Below are positions 46,728-57,147 of a stretch of DNA of 64,000 nucleotides, piece after piece. Below the pieces are notes generated by a model. The model had not been told where the DNA came from, made no database searches, and saw only the letters and a list, made by a program, of their open reading frames with translations. The stretch comes from Diphasiastrum complanatum (Eukaryota; Streptophyta; Lycopodiopsida; Lycopodiales; Lycopodiaceae), in assembly GCA_029204225.1 (NCBI GenBank), contig CM055098.1, forward strand, positions 52,286,728-52,350,727, read 5' to 3'. Made by a program: the position numbers and the translations under genes. The stretch's first letter is position 1, and the number at the start of each line of letters is the position of its first letter.

Positions 46728-47317
46728 GGAAACCCATCCTAATGTAGGTTAGGTCAAGTCAAGAGAGTTGGTCATGTCTATTTGGTGGTCATCCCTACTT
46801 TATAGGACCTACACCTAAGTTTAAGGTGAAAATTTGACCAACTAGCTACCTACCAAGCATAACTCTAGGAAATAGACTAGGGTTTCATTTTAGGTCAAGG
46901 AGAGTGAGTTAACTTCCTTATTACATGCTGGAAATCCACCTAACTTCAAGAAGGAAGTCGAATTTGCTATGTATTCCCTCTCTCCATAGTGAGAAGATAG
47001 AAAATTTTTGGAGCTCATTGGCAATCTCAAGCTAGTTCACTATGTACATTGAGTTTTTGTGATCCAAATGAAACCAAATCAATTTCTACTTGTTTCTCAG
47101 GTTGAAGGCCGTACTAAATCCTGTAGTACACACGTGTGGGCTCGGATTTCAATGTTTATCAATGCTTTTGATTGTTAATGCTTGTTGTTTGTCAAATTGC
47201 CAATCTAGATCAACTTTTTTGTGTCTAGTTTTTTGATAGATTGTTAAGCAAGCATCCAATCACTCTTGTGGATCTTTTGTAGATCCATTTATGGTCCTAA
47301 AGTACAGTACTTTCACA
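46728..47317 (+). repeat. Second part of the family C 5' LTR
   Basis: Continues the LTR begun at 40751-40866 after the family B insertion; the duplicated GGAAA is at its start. It carries GAAGGCCGTACTAAATCC beside CACACGTGTG at 47129 and ends CTTTCACA at 47317, flush with the primer site. Confidence 0.88.
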
Positions 47318-47329
47318 TGGTATCAGAGC

Positions 47330-48105
47330 CAAGTACAAGAGCATAAGCCATTGATCTAATGCAAATCCATTTTTAGCAAGTTTTGGTGCTAAAAGCTAGT
47401 ATTGAGAGGGCAAGCTAGAATCTTGATTTTGGTGAGGAGATTTGATCCCAAACTTGGTAGGGGTCCAAATCCGTACTATCCACATGTGTGGGCACCTCTG
47501 AACCTGCATTTAATGCATGGTATTCATTTCCAAAGAAATGCAATTTGTGAGCTTTTGATGTAATTTTTTATGGAATCTTAGGATAAGCTACCAAGATTGA
47601 GTGCCATTGATTAGATTTGACTTAGGGTCATGAGATCTAATTAATCTAGGCTGAAATCAGGTCCTCTAAAGGTCTTGAAAGTACATCAAAAAGTGTGAAA
47701 GAGATTAAATCATTTTTGTCCAAAAATAGCCAAAATTGGCAAGATTTGATTGTAAGTAGATTTCACATCATCTTATCTTCATTCCAACTTTGTGAGAGAG
47801 TGCTGGAACTAAGATTATAAGTCCATTTGTTGGATTAGAAATCTAATTTGAGTGAAAAACTACAAGAGAGAGACCTTAGTGAGTTTCTAGAGACAATCAA
47901 ATCCATTTCTTGGCAAGATTCGTTTGAAAGTAGTTTTCACTTCATCTTATCTTCATTCTAACTTTGTGAGGGAGTGATACAACTGTGATTATACGTCCAT
48001 TTGTTGGATTAGAAATCAAATTTGAGTGAAACACTGCAAGTGTGAGACCTTTGTGAGTCTGAAGTCAATCAAATCTATTTCTTGTTTGTAGAAGTCACTA
48101 GTAAG
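47330..48105 (+). other. Family C leader with a 174-bp tandem duplication
   Basis: Two copies start GGCAAGAT at 47738 and 47912 and share CATCTTATCTTCATTC, AACTTTGTGAG and GTCCATTTGTTGGATTAG. Gag starts about 20 bp after the second copy. The same leader, with copy one and the start of copy two, occurs at 55138-55654. Confidence 0.85.
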
Positions 48106-49606
48106 ATGGGATTTGCTGGAGCATACCTTCTAGAAGCTAGTGAGAGATTGAATTCTACAAATTATGCTATTTGGAAGGTTAGGATGGAGTCACTCTTGGT
48201 GCTCCAAGACCTTTATGAGTTCTTGATTGAAAATGGAGATGAACCTCTAGGTGCACAGGAGTTAGCTAGATACAAGAAGAGATCTAGGCTTGCACTTCAT
48301 TGTGTGAAGATGAATGTGAGCAATAAGAGAAGTATCAGCATGTACTAGTGCTAAAGAGACTTGGGAGTCTTTAAAATCAATCTATGAATCTAGCAACACT
48401 TCTAGAGTTCTTATGCTTAGAAATCGGATTTTGCAAAGCATGAGGAGAAGTGAGGAGAGTGCACAAGATTATGTACTCAGAATCAAGTCTCTAAATAGGG
48501 AGTTGGCTTCCATTGGAGAGAAGATTCATGATGGAGAGCTTGTACAAATTGTCCTTAGTGGTCTAGGAGATGACTTTGCAAATGTGGTCCAAAGTTTTGC
48601 CAACCAAGACACTTTTCCAACTATAGAAAAACTTCACAATGTATTAGTGGTTGAAGAGTGTGGGATGCTCCATGCAAAATCTAGGATGAGTTCCTTGTCT
48701 TTGCAAAATGGTGATGAGAAAGCCAATTTCTCATTCAAGGGCAAAAAGAAGACCAATGAAAAGAAGAAGCATCCAAAGGAGGCCAAAGAAGAGGATGATG
48801 CATCAAGCTCAAAGGACAAGTCAAAGCAAAAATGCTTCTTTTGTGGAAAGAAGGGGCATTATGCATCTGAATGCTACAAGAGGCTAAGAGCGCAAGTGGA
48901 GGAGGACAAACAAGGAAACCTTGCAAAGGAGGAAGAGGAGGATGAAGTAGATGTATTCTTGATGGCATCTACATCCTCACCAACAAGCAATAGCAATTCA
49001 AGAGACAATTGGTGGATTAACAATGGGTCTAGCTCCCACATGTCTTGTGAAAAGGACTTTTTCTCAACCTTACACGTTTTCAATGCTACTAAAAATTTTG
49101 TCTTTACTGCAAATGATGAAGAGTGTAGGATAGATGGTGTTGGCACCATCTCTTTGTGTCTAGAATCCTCAAAATGCATGGATCTAGAAAATGTCCTTTA
49201 TATACCATCAATCACCAAGAATATGCTTAGTGTTGGTCTACTCTTAGAAAGTGATTCGGATGTCCACTTTAAGCATGGTGTTTGCTTCATCTTGAAGAAT
49301 GATGTTTGCATTGCAAAGGGATTTAAACATGGAAGATTGTTTAAGTTGGAAGCTAGTGTTGCTTTTGAAAGAATGAGCTTGGAAAAGGAGGAGATGACTC
49401 AAGAGGAGATCTTGGAAAAGTGTGATCTTGCTTGCATTGAGGAGCAGCATCAAAAGGAGGAAGATCTTGAGGATCAACCTCAAAGCATGAGAGTTCCAAG
49501 GGACTCCTCAATGACAATGGCCGAGCCATCAAATTGCATACAAATTGTCCATTCAAGTGTGCATCTTGCAAGGGTGGTGAGCATTGGAGAGTTTATTATC
49601 TTTTAA
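48106..49606 (+). pseudogene. Family C gag and inactivated protease
   Basis: ATG 48106 gives MGFAGAYLLEASERLNST and the gag core up to KMNVSN, where a small deletion near 48325 shifts the frame. The second frame then stays open for about 400 codons: RVLMLRNRILQSMRRSEES, a Lys-rich stretch, the zinc knuckle CFFCGKKGHYASEC, a KEEEEDEVD tract and the protease. The protease site reads WWINNGSSSH where active copies have WWIDSG, so the catalytic Asp is Asn. The post-protease block (SITKNMLSVG) continues, then breaks into an acidic segment ending before the integrase. The RNA-binding part of gag is well kept while the enzyme is lost. Confidence 0.85.
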
Positions 49607-49612
49607 TACTTT

Positions 49613-50254
49613 TTGAAAAGTAGTAGTAGACATGAGATGACTTGTTTCTTACCATTAAGATTCATGGTGTTTATTACTTTGTATGACAAGACAATGAAAT
49701 GGGATGCTTTGAAATCTAGATTTGTTGTTGATAAAGCAATTTCATTGGATAACTATTTTTGTAATAGTTTGAATAGAGTCACAAAAGATGAAACATCATT
49801 TTATTTGGAAATCTTTGTGTCCACATGCTTTGTGCATGATCATTCCAATGCAAGGACCAAAGATTATCCTATTTCAATGATAGGAATAATGGTAGTGTTT
49901 TGCTCTTCATGTAGAGATTGTAGAATCTACTTGTTTTCAACCAAAGAATTTGTCAATGGTGAAAATGTGATCTTTCAAGAGTGGAAGATTTGTAAACTTG
50001 AAGAAGAACCTTTGGATCAACACCTTATTCAATTCATTGATGTTTTGGAGTCAAGTCAAGTGGAGGAGCAAGCTCAAGGCCCGAGGACTCCAAGAAGAAC
50101 CTTGAATATCAAGATGGAGCCATCTAGGCTCAATCATATGGATCAAGCAAGGCAAGTTGTCTTTGGCAACATTATGTATGCAATTAATAGTTTTATTGAT
50201 GTATCTTCAAGTGCACAAAATGCCTTGGAATCCATCGCTTGGCATGATGTATAG
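49613..50254 (+). CDS. Family C divergent integrase-RT linker ORF, 213 codons
   Basis: Open frame with no catalytic residues. The first third (KSRFVVDKAISLDNYF) has no recognisable partner. From about residue 75 it follows the copia linker: KDYPISMIGIMVVF, IYLFSTKEFVNGENVIFQEW (for the usual SRDVIFDE), then PRTPRRTLNIKMEPSRLNH and SSAQNALESIAWHD, matching the PRR...EPSRL and EDAL-KEW landmarks of family A. RT is absent apart from a scrap ERSFMDIILYWS at about 50320-50360. It may be fortuitously open rather than a working gene. Confidence 0.55.
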   Translation: MKSSSRHEMTCFLPLRFMVFITLYDKTMKWDALKSRFVVDKAISLDNYFCNSLNRVTKDETSFYLEIFVSTCFVHDHSNARTKDYPISMIGIMVVFCSSCRDCRIYLFSTKEFVNGENVIFQEWKICKLEEEPLDQHLIQFIDVLESSQVEEQAQGPRTPRRTLNIKMEPSRLNHMDQARQVVFGNIMYAINSFIDVSSSAQNALESIAWHDV

Positions 50255-50461
50255 TTTTTGAGGTGTGCTACACGTATATAGACACATTTGTGGAACATCT
50301 TGTATGGTATCCTTTAAGAGGTGGTGAAAGATCCTTCATGGACATCATTCTCTATTGGAGTCTCAAAAGTTCCCTATTTGTAGCTGATTTTTTAGACACT
50401 TCTAAAAGCATTCATTTATCTAGCAAGAGAGTTGTAGATAGATCAAGCTAAATTTGAGGAG

Positions 50462-51158
50462 TGTGAAGAATTGCCAAAAATTGGCAAATCTAGCTTGATC
50501 AAAAACCATGTAGTATAATGTAAATTTTGTATATAAGTGGATTCCACACATGTGAGGCCAAGATGCCACGTGGCAATCCACTCCTAATGTAGTTTAGTCA
50601 AGTTCATAGGGTTGGTCATGTCATTTTGGTAGTGAACCTAGTTAATAGGACCTAAGTCCTAGATTTAAGGTGAAAATTTGACCAACTAGCTATCTACCAA
50701 GCATGACTCTAGGAAATAGACTAGGGTTTCATTTTAGGGCAAGAAGAGTGAGTGAACTTCTTATTACATGCTGGAAATCCACCTAACTTCAAGAAGAAAG
50801 TCGAATTTGCTATGTATTCCAAACTCCCATAGTGAGAAGATAGACAATTTTTGGAGCTTATTGGCAATCTCAAGCTAGTTCACTATGTACATTGAGTTTT
50901 TGTGATCCAAATAAACCAATCAATTTCTAATTGTTTCTTAGATTGAAGGCTATACTACAGCCTATAGTACACACGTGTCGGCTTGGATTTCAATGTTGAT
51001 CAATGCTTTTGATTGTTAATGCTTGTTGTTTGTCAAATTGCCAATCTATATCAACTTTTTTGTGTCTAGTTTTTTAATAGATTGTTAAGCAAGCATCCAA
51101 TCACTCTTGTGGATCTTTTGTAGATCCATTTATGGTTCTAAAGTATAGTACTTTCACA
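50462..51158 (+). repeat. 3' LTR of family C, 697 bp
   Basis: Starts TGTGAAGAATTGCC after the purine-rich AATTTGAGGAG and ends CTTTCACA at 51158. It has ACACACGTGTCGG at about 50968, one base off the palindrome in the 5' copy. Confidence 0.9.
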
Positions 51159-53053
51159 GAGATATGCCAAAAAGTAGTTTTTGAAGCAAAACTAACCCTT
51201 TGCCAAAAAACCTACATAAGTGCTTTTCCAACTATCATCCCTCGTCATAAGACTTTCGCTGGATGGGCATAATTGAAATTATCTATAAAATCTACCGTTG
51301 CTCAAACCGTGAATGTTCTAGATGAAGGAATATTTTTGCTTTGTTCATCATGTCTTTTCCTCTTCCATCTCCTCATCATCAATTCCCTCATATATATTTC
51401 AAAAACTGCATCTCCCAATCTCTCTCTCTCGTACATCACCACACTGCTCCTCCATATAACCTTCATCTTCCACATAGCAGGCCATGGCAATGCATGAGCA
51501 GCTTGCCCAAATTTTGATGCTTTCCGGAAAAACTCTCAAGGGCTACACTACTGCACGATTTGCCAAGATGGCGGCAAATTGGAATTCCGGTCTTCCTAGT
51601 CACACAAAATGGCATTTTTCTATGCTGCATTACCGCACGAGATCAAGATTGGTATGCCACCCTTTACATCATATACTTGTTCAAAAGAACTCTATAAGAT
51701 AACCACTATTGTAGAAACAGATCTTGCACACAGCATCACAGCCCATATCCAACATTCAAACAATCAGGGATGATAGAGCATCTAATCCACAAGATGCCAC
51801 AGACAACGCTAGCCAAAGTACTAGTAGTATGGACGATTAGATGCAAGTTGTCAGTGACACAAATGAGATGTGCAATCAATCTGATCATCTCCTAGAACCA
51901 CAAAATGCCAATCAGAAGATCCGACCATTGGAACAGTGCCATTATTGTTTTGAAAAACATCCAACACCTCAATGTCCAGTTCGGAATCCGAGATTATGAA
52001 ATCAAGCGAATAAGAGAATTTTGGAGATTCGAACTCAATCAACAAAATCCTCACCTATGCCATCTAGATTGCCATCATATCGCTCCTCCAAAGAAAGTGG
52101 ATCAATCTCAAGACTTTCAGAATCTTCTCTAGTGGCTAGACAAGGTTCAATGGAAGTATTGGTTATATCAACAAGCGGATAATCCCAGGCAGAGGAAGTT
52201 CAAACTGACTCACCACTATATCCATGGAAGGGATTAAAGGAGACCTGAAATTGGTGTACGCGCATCAATTGAAAGGTGACAGAATATTACACACGGTACG
52301 GTGTTTTGGATGTGGATGTAAATATCATAGATCAGAATGTCCACACCGAAATGATCTATCCTCCTTTTATCCTTGGTGTGAACAATGCGGAGTCAATTAC
52401 CATGTCGTGACTGTACACTAAGAGATCCAAGAAGAGCCATTATGCCTCCTACCTGCTTGAATCGGCAACCTACATATGACCATGCAAATCCACCCACCGA
52501 GAAGCTACACTACAAACACAAACTTCTAGTGCCACCTAGTTACGAAGCAGATGCAGATGGAAGGAATGAGAGAAAGACCCTAAGACAAGTTGACACGGCC
52601 ACACGTGAATCACCAACAGAGTGGGTAAAATCTATCCAACCAAGGATAGCGGAAGAAGTCAAGAAATTGGCAACAGATGCAATCCAGCAGATTTTACCAA
52701 GCCTCATTAAACAAATGTTGCAACAACTGCTGGTGGATGAATTACAAAGGGTTCTCACGTCAACCACGCAACTTGAAGACAAACTGACCACCAGTCAACG
52801 CAACGATCCATCTCTACCACTTCAAGAGACCAGTCCATTGAAAGACTAAGGTGGGAGATTGTCCTCTGATTTCAACGCCAATCATAAGCAAGATCCAACC
52901 AAAGTCGGAATGTTTCACTCAACATCTAGCCACGACAAAGCTACATCAGGACATCACATTGCTTAGACGACCAAATCCAGGGAATCCAAGCCCAAAACGG
53001 CCAATTGTACAGCAAGAACCATATAGCAAGAACCAGCACCTACAATGACAAAG
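51159..53053 (+). pseudogene. Uncharacterised zinc-knuckle and helix ORFs
   Basis: Several open frames on the plus strand, in no known family. 51484-51702 starts MAMHEQLAQILMLSGKTLKG. 52224-52421 carries two metal-binding boxes: CFGCGCKYHRSEC (C-x2-C-x4-H-x3-C) and CEQCGVNYHVVTVH (C-x2-C-x4-H-x4-H). 52385-52849, overlapping in another frame, has KLLVPPSYEADADGRNER and then an amphipathic stretch IAEEVKKLATDAIQQILPSL. Together they resemble a gag-like nucleic-acid-binding protein broken by frameshifts. The base composition is less AT-rich than the neighbours. No LTR, RT or integrase is attached. It lies between the C and B-like elements, so it could be a host gene or an unknown mobile element. 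Confidence 0.35.
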
Positions 53054-53720
53054 TGTGAAAATTGTCAACATTTCCTAGCTAGTTTGAGGCCTAAATTGGC
53101 TAAAATTGTAAATAGTTTTGGTTCTGGAGTTTCACACGTGTGAACCAGGCCACAATGTTTTTATTTACTGTATTTTTTCAGTATGATGAAGTGTCAAACT
53201 TCATACCCTTCAAAATGAGACCATTTTGATGTATTTTGGTCATATAAGCCATTTTTAGCTATTTTTCCTATATAGGGAATATCTAGGGTCAAGTACCTTC
53301 TAGAGAGAGGAGAGAGAGTCATCTTCCTCATCCATAAATAGTAGGGAAGTCGTGGAGAACAGGTTGGAGAAACCTTTTGTATGCTTCATTGAGATCAATA
53401 GATCATTGTCATTGTTTCTTCCTCCATTGAGAGCATTGTTGTGTGTATTGTCTTCAAGCTATTGTGTATGATCTTAGGTGCTTTCCAAAAGTGGTAGGCT
53501 GATGTATTATGGACTGTATAATGCTATTTTGGGCCGCACTTGATGTTTATGGAAGTTTCCATTTGTGATAAATGCTTTTTGATCAAGTTCTTTGCATTCT
53601 AGGTAGCATAGAATGTGTTGCCAATTCCTAGCTTATGTAGTTTGGAGTGCAAGCATTCAAGCCAATGATCTTGGAGTTTAGATCCACTTAGGATCTGTAT
53701 TTTTCACATGGTATCAGAGC
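53054..53720 (+). repeat. 5' LTR and primer site of a B-like element
   Basis: 655-bp LTR 53054-53708, starting TGTGAAAATTGTCAAC (near the B start TGTGAAAAATTGTCAAC) and ending TTTTTCACA, then primer site TGGTATCAGAGC (53709-53720). It has CACACGTGTG at 53133. Well diverged from family B. Confidence 0.85.
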
Positions 53721-54880
53721 TGGTTGGCTTCTATTTACAGTAAGTATTCCATTTTTGGTGATATTTGGATGTTTGATCAAGTTCTAGCATGATTTTGCAT
53801 TGCTTTGTTGATCAAATCTTACTAACCTTTGTTTTGTGAGTTGAACTTGTGGATCAAAAGCATATTTCAGGTCTATTGAAGATCAGAGGCTGAAAAGAAA
53901 CTATTTTGGATCAGATCATAACACCTAATCATTTGTGATTGTGAGGCTTGTGCATATTCAATACTAACAATGTTCTTTTCAATCCTATTGTTGACAATCT
54001 CCATTCTTGGATGAACACTCTCCTTAAGTGGATGAAACTTCTCCTTAAGTGGATGACAAATGCTCTTTTGAGTGAGTTGTAATTCTCCTAAAGGCTGAGC
54101 AAAGCTCCCATTTGGATGAAAGATCCCCTTTTTTGGGTGAACATATTGTAAGCTCCATTGTGAAGAGCATATTGTAAAGATTGTCATCAATTTTGGCATA
54201 AATTTTGGTGTACTTTGTTGAGCATGTAAGTAACTCTCCTTATGTAATTTGATTGGAGCATTTGCTGGAAGGTGTTAACCATTATGCAAGTGTGTTTTCA
54301 GGTTCTTAACAGGTTGAGGAACATTCTCATGTGAAGTGATCTTAGATCTACATCTAAACACCAAGATTTGACAAGATAGTGAAGCTAGTCTTGTGATTCA
54401 CTAAGTGTGCTCATTCATTCACCTCTAAATCTTGTATTTATCACTTGCTGGAGTTTATAACCTTTTAGAAGTGTGGTTTACATGTGGTTTTACAGGTTGA
54501 ATCAATATCTTAGTGTGTTGATCATATGTTGATCAAGTTTGTTCATTACTAGGTAATCTTGGCATCCTAGTTTTGGGTATTTTCTAAGAATGCAAGTAAC
54601 TCTTCACACCATAACTTGATTTGGTCACTTGCTGGAAAGTTTGAGAGCTTAAGCAAGAGTGTGTTCAGGTTGGTTTGATTTTGTAATCCATTCTTAGTGT
54701 GTGCAAAGTGTTGCATGTGTTTCAATCTTCCTTTCTATGCTTGGAAACCATCTAGGTTCAAGATAGAAGTGTTTTAGGGTCCTAAATCTTCATAGATCTC
54801 TTTATCTATCATTTGTTGAGAGAAAAGTGAGTGCTAAGTGCTTTAGGACAGAACCTAAAAGTTGAAGAAACATTAGAATC
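53721..54880 (+). other. Long leader of the B-like element with repeat modules
   Basis: Two kinds of repeats. Around 54005-54150, GGATGA-plus-TCTCCTTAAG units recur several times. Near 54240-54310, 54440-54500 and 54600-54670, a module with TTGCTGGA, then 25-45 bp, then GTGTG...CAGGTT appears three times. Confidence 0.6.
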
Positions 54881-55137
54881 ATGGCTTCCAATGGTGGGAT
54901 CATGCTAGAGTCTAGTGAAAGGTTGAGTTCATCAAACTACTCTACTTGGAAAGTGAGGATGGAGTCCTTACTTGAGTTGAATGAACTCATGGACATAGTT
55001 GCAGAAATTGAAGAGAGACCTCTCACACTTCAAGAGCAACAAAGGTTTGATAAGAAGGCCAAAAGGGCTCTTCATATCATTAAAATGAATGTTACAAATG
55101 AACTTCTCAAGGAAGTTGGAAAGTGTCAAAGTGCGTA
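54881..55137 (+). pseudogene. B-like gag N-terminus
   Basis: ATG 54881 reads MASNGGIMLESSERLSSS, NYSTWKVRMESLLELNEL and IIKMNVTNELLKEVGKC, 80-odd codons in frame, close to family B. It stops dead at GKCQSA, where family C leader sequence begins at 55138. The rest of the element is missing. Confidence 0.85.
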
Positions 55138-55654
55138 GGGGTCCAACTCCGTACTGTCCACATGTGTGGGCACATTTGAACCTACATTTAATGCATGGTA
55201 TTCATTTGATCCAAAAAAATTCAATTTGTGAGCCGTTGGTGTAATTTTTGGTGGAGATCGTAGGATAATCTACCAAGATCATTTGCCATTGATTAGATTT
55301 GAATTTGTTTCATGGAATCTAATTAATCTAGGCTGAGTTCAAGTCCTATTAAGGTTAAAAACAGGTCTTGAAATTACACCAAGAAGGAAGAAAGAGATTA
55401 AGTCATTTTTTTGTCCAAAAATAGCCAAAATTGGCAAGATTTGATTGTAAGTAGATTTCACATCATCTTATCTTCATTCCAACTTTGTGAGGGAGTGCTA
55501 GAACTGAGATTATAAGTCCATTTGTTGAATTAGAAATCTAATTTGAGTGAAAAACTACAAGAGAGAGACCTTAGTGAGTTTCTAGAGACAATCAAATCCA
55601 TTTCTTGGCAAGATTTGTTTGAAAGTAGTTTTCACTTCATCTTATCTTCATTCC
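55138..55654 (+). repeat. Fragment of a family C leader
   Basis: Parallel to 47456-47955 (starts TAGGGGTCCAACTCCGTAC), with the first 174-bp unit and the start of the second. It breaks at CTTCATTCC, where the family A 5' LTR begins. Confidence 0.85.
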
Positions 55655-56336
55655 TGTTAAAAATTCACAATTCTAGCTTGACTAGTTTTGGTCATATGAC
55701 TTGTAAATAGTTAGATGGTCATGATGTGGCTTGTCACACGTGCCAAATAGCATAGGATTCCATTCATAAGGATGTTCTCAGGTAGACCTAAGTGTTAGAA
55801 CCTTTGGAATGAGTCCAAATTATGCTTAGATACAAGGGAGAAGAAATAGGAGCTATTTTTGGTAATTTTTGCATTGTTGAGGGATCTCCAAGATTCCAAC
55901 CCTAACTTGGTAGGGATGAAAGATCCACCAAAATTAGCATTAGGGATAGGTTTAGGGCTACTCATACCTGCCCAAAACCGTGATGGATCATGTATATATA
56001 GGTGATGATATCTCACCAAAATCAATCAAGCAATTTCATGTTTTTTCTCTCATAATGGTGCAATTGCTCTCTATGTTCATAATTGTTTGAGTACTTGTGA
56101 TTACTAATGATTATAGGATTGAATGTAGGTCTGGTGTACAGTACTCAGACTGTGGGAGGCCGTACTTTCACACGTGTGAAGCCTTCTTCAAGGATTTGGG
56201 CCATTTAGTGAGGTTCAAACATAGATTTTTGATGGATTTTGATGGTTCAACTTGTGCTAATCTTATGAAATCATAATCTATTGTTTCCCTCATCATTTCA
56301 AGTGTTTTAGGATCCTTATTTGCTGTAATTTTTACA
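55655..56336 (+). repeat. 5' LTR of family A with promoter
   Basis: TGTTAAAAATTC...AATTTTTACA. A TATATATA box lies at 55993-56000. The module GGTGTACAGTACTC / GAGGCCGTAC / CTTTCACACGTGTGAAGCC runs over about 56130-56181, with the palindrome at 56169, downstream of the TATA. Confidence 0.95.
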
Positions 56337-57147
56337 TGGTATCAGAGCCTAAAGGCTGAAATGAGCTAAATCCTTGGTTTTCATTCAATTTGATCACAAT
56401 TTTTGATCTAAATCTTGTGTAGATTGGATCTTAGCATCTAGTATTGATTCTAGAACTCAAAGTGAGTCAAATACATTGGAGATTGGTGTTATGTGACTTC
56501 ATTTTCAGGTGTTTAGGTGTCTAAAACCAGAGGCAAAGTTGAATTCAATTCACATTACCAAGATAGCAAGTTTTGCTTGCTCCAAGCATTGATTTCTAAG
56601 CGAGTTTTGGAGGTGATTTCATAGAGAAGGCTTTCTAGCATTCAAGGAGAGGGAAGATCAGAGTTTTGGGGACTCTTCAAGGCTGTTCTAAGGTGTAGTA
56701 GGCACCTCCTAAAGTGATTTAGGTTCAGTCCAACCATTGCTTGACTTATGCACCAAATTAGATCAATTTTTCAGTAATTTTGATCATTTTTTGCTTGTGA
56801 TTGGATAGTAGATTGTGTTGCATCCTCATTAAGTTCCATTTAGATCTTTTACAAGTGATTTTGGAAGTATATTAGGTTGCTGAAACTCACTCTTGATCAG
56901 ATCATTTGGAAGCTTTAATGTTCTTTATAGAAAGAGGGGCAATTCTACTAGTATTGTCTACTTCAATCAAGCAAGTGCATTGTTTCTAGTATTCTATGAT
57001 TTGATTTTGTTAGAGATCATTCTTAGATCTTTATAGGAAGTCTATTACTGATCTTTTCAGGTCCCTAAGAAGTGGGATAAGGTAGACCTTCAATCAAATC
57101 AATAGAAGTAACCTTCATTTGTGTCAAGTCCTTGATTAGGAGACTAG

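Larger units (their letters stand above)
40751..51158 (+). mobile_element. Family C copia element, gag-bearing and lacking integrase core and RT
   Basis: 5' LTR 40751-47317, about 701 bp once the family B insertion and its duplicated GGAAA are removed; primer site TGGTATCAGAGC 47318-47329; leader; gag-protease 48106-49606; divergent linker ORF 49613-50254; purine tract before 50462; 3' LTR 50462-51158 (697 bp). The flanks AGGCA and GAGAT are not a target duplication. The two LTRs differ at many positions, so this is older than A and B. Related pieces occur at 6048-6925 and 55138-55654. Confidence 0.85.

Noticed and set aside
49613-50254. Open 213-codon frame considered as a captured host gene in family C
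   Set aside because: Its last two thirds follow the copia integrase-RT linker landmarks (PRTPRR, EPSRL, NALESIAWHD), so it is a degenerate pol remnant.
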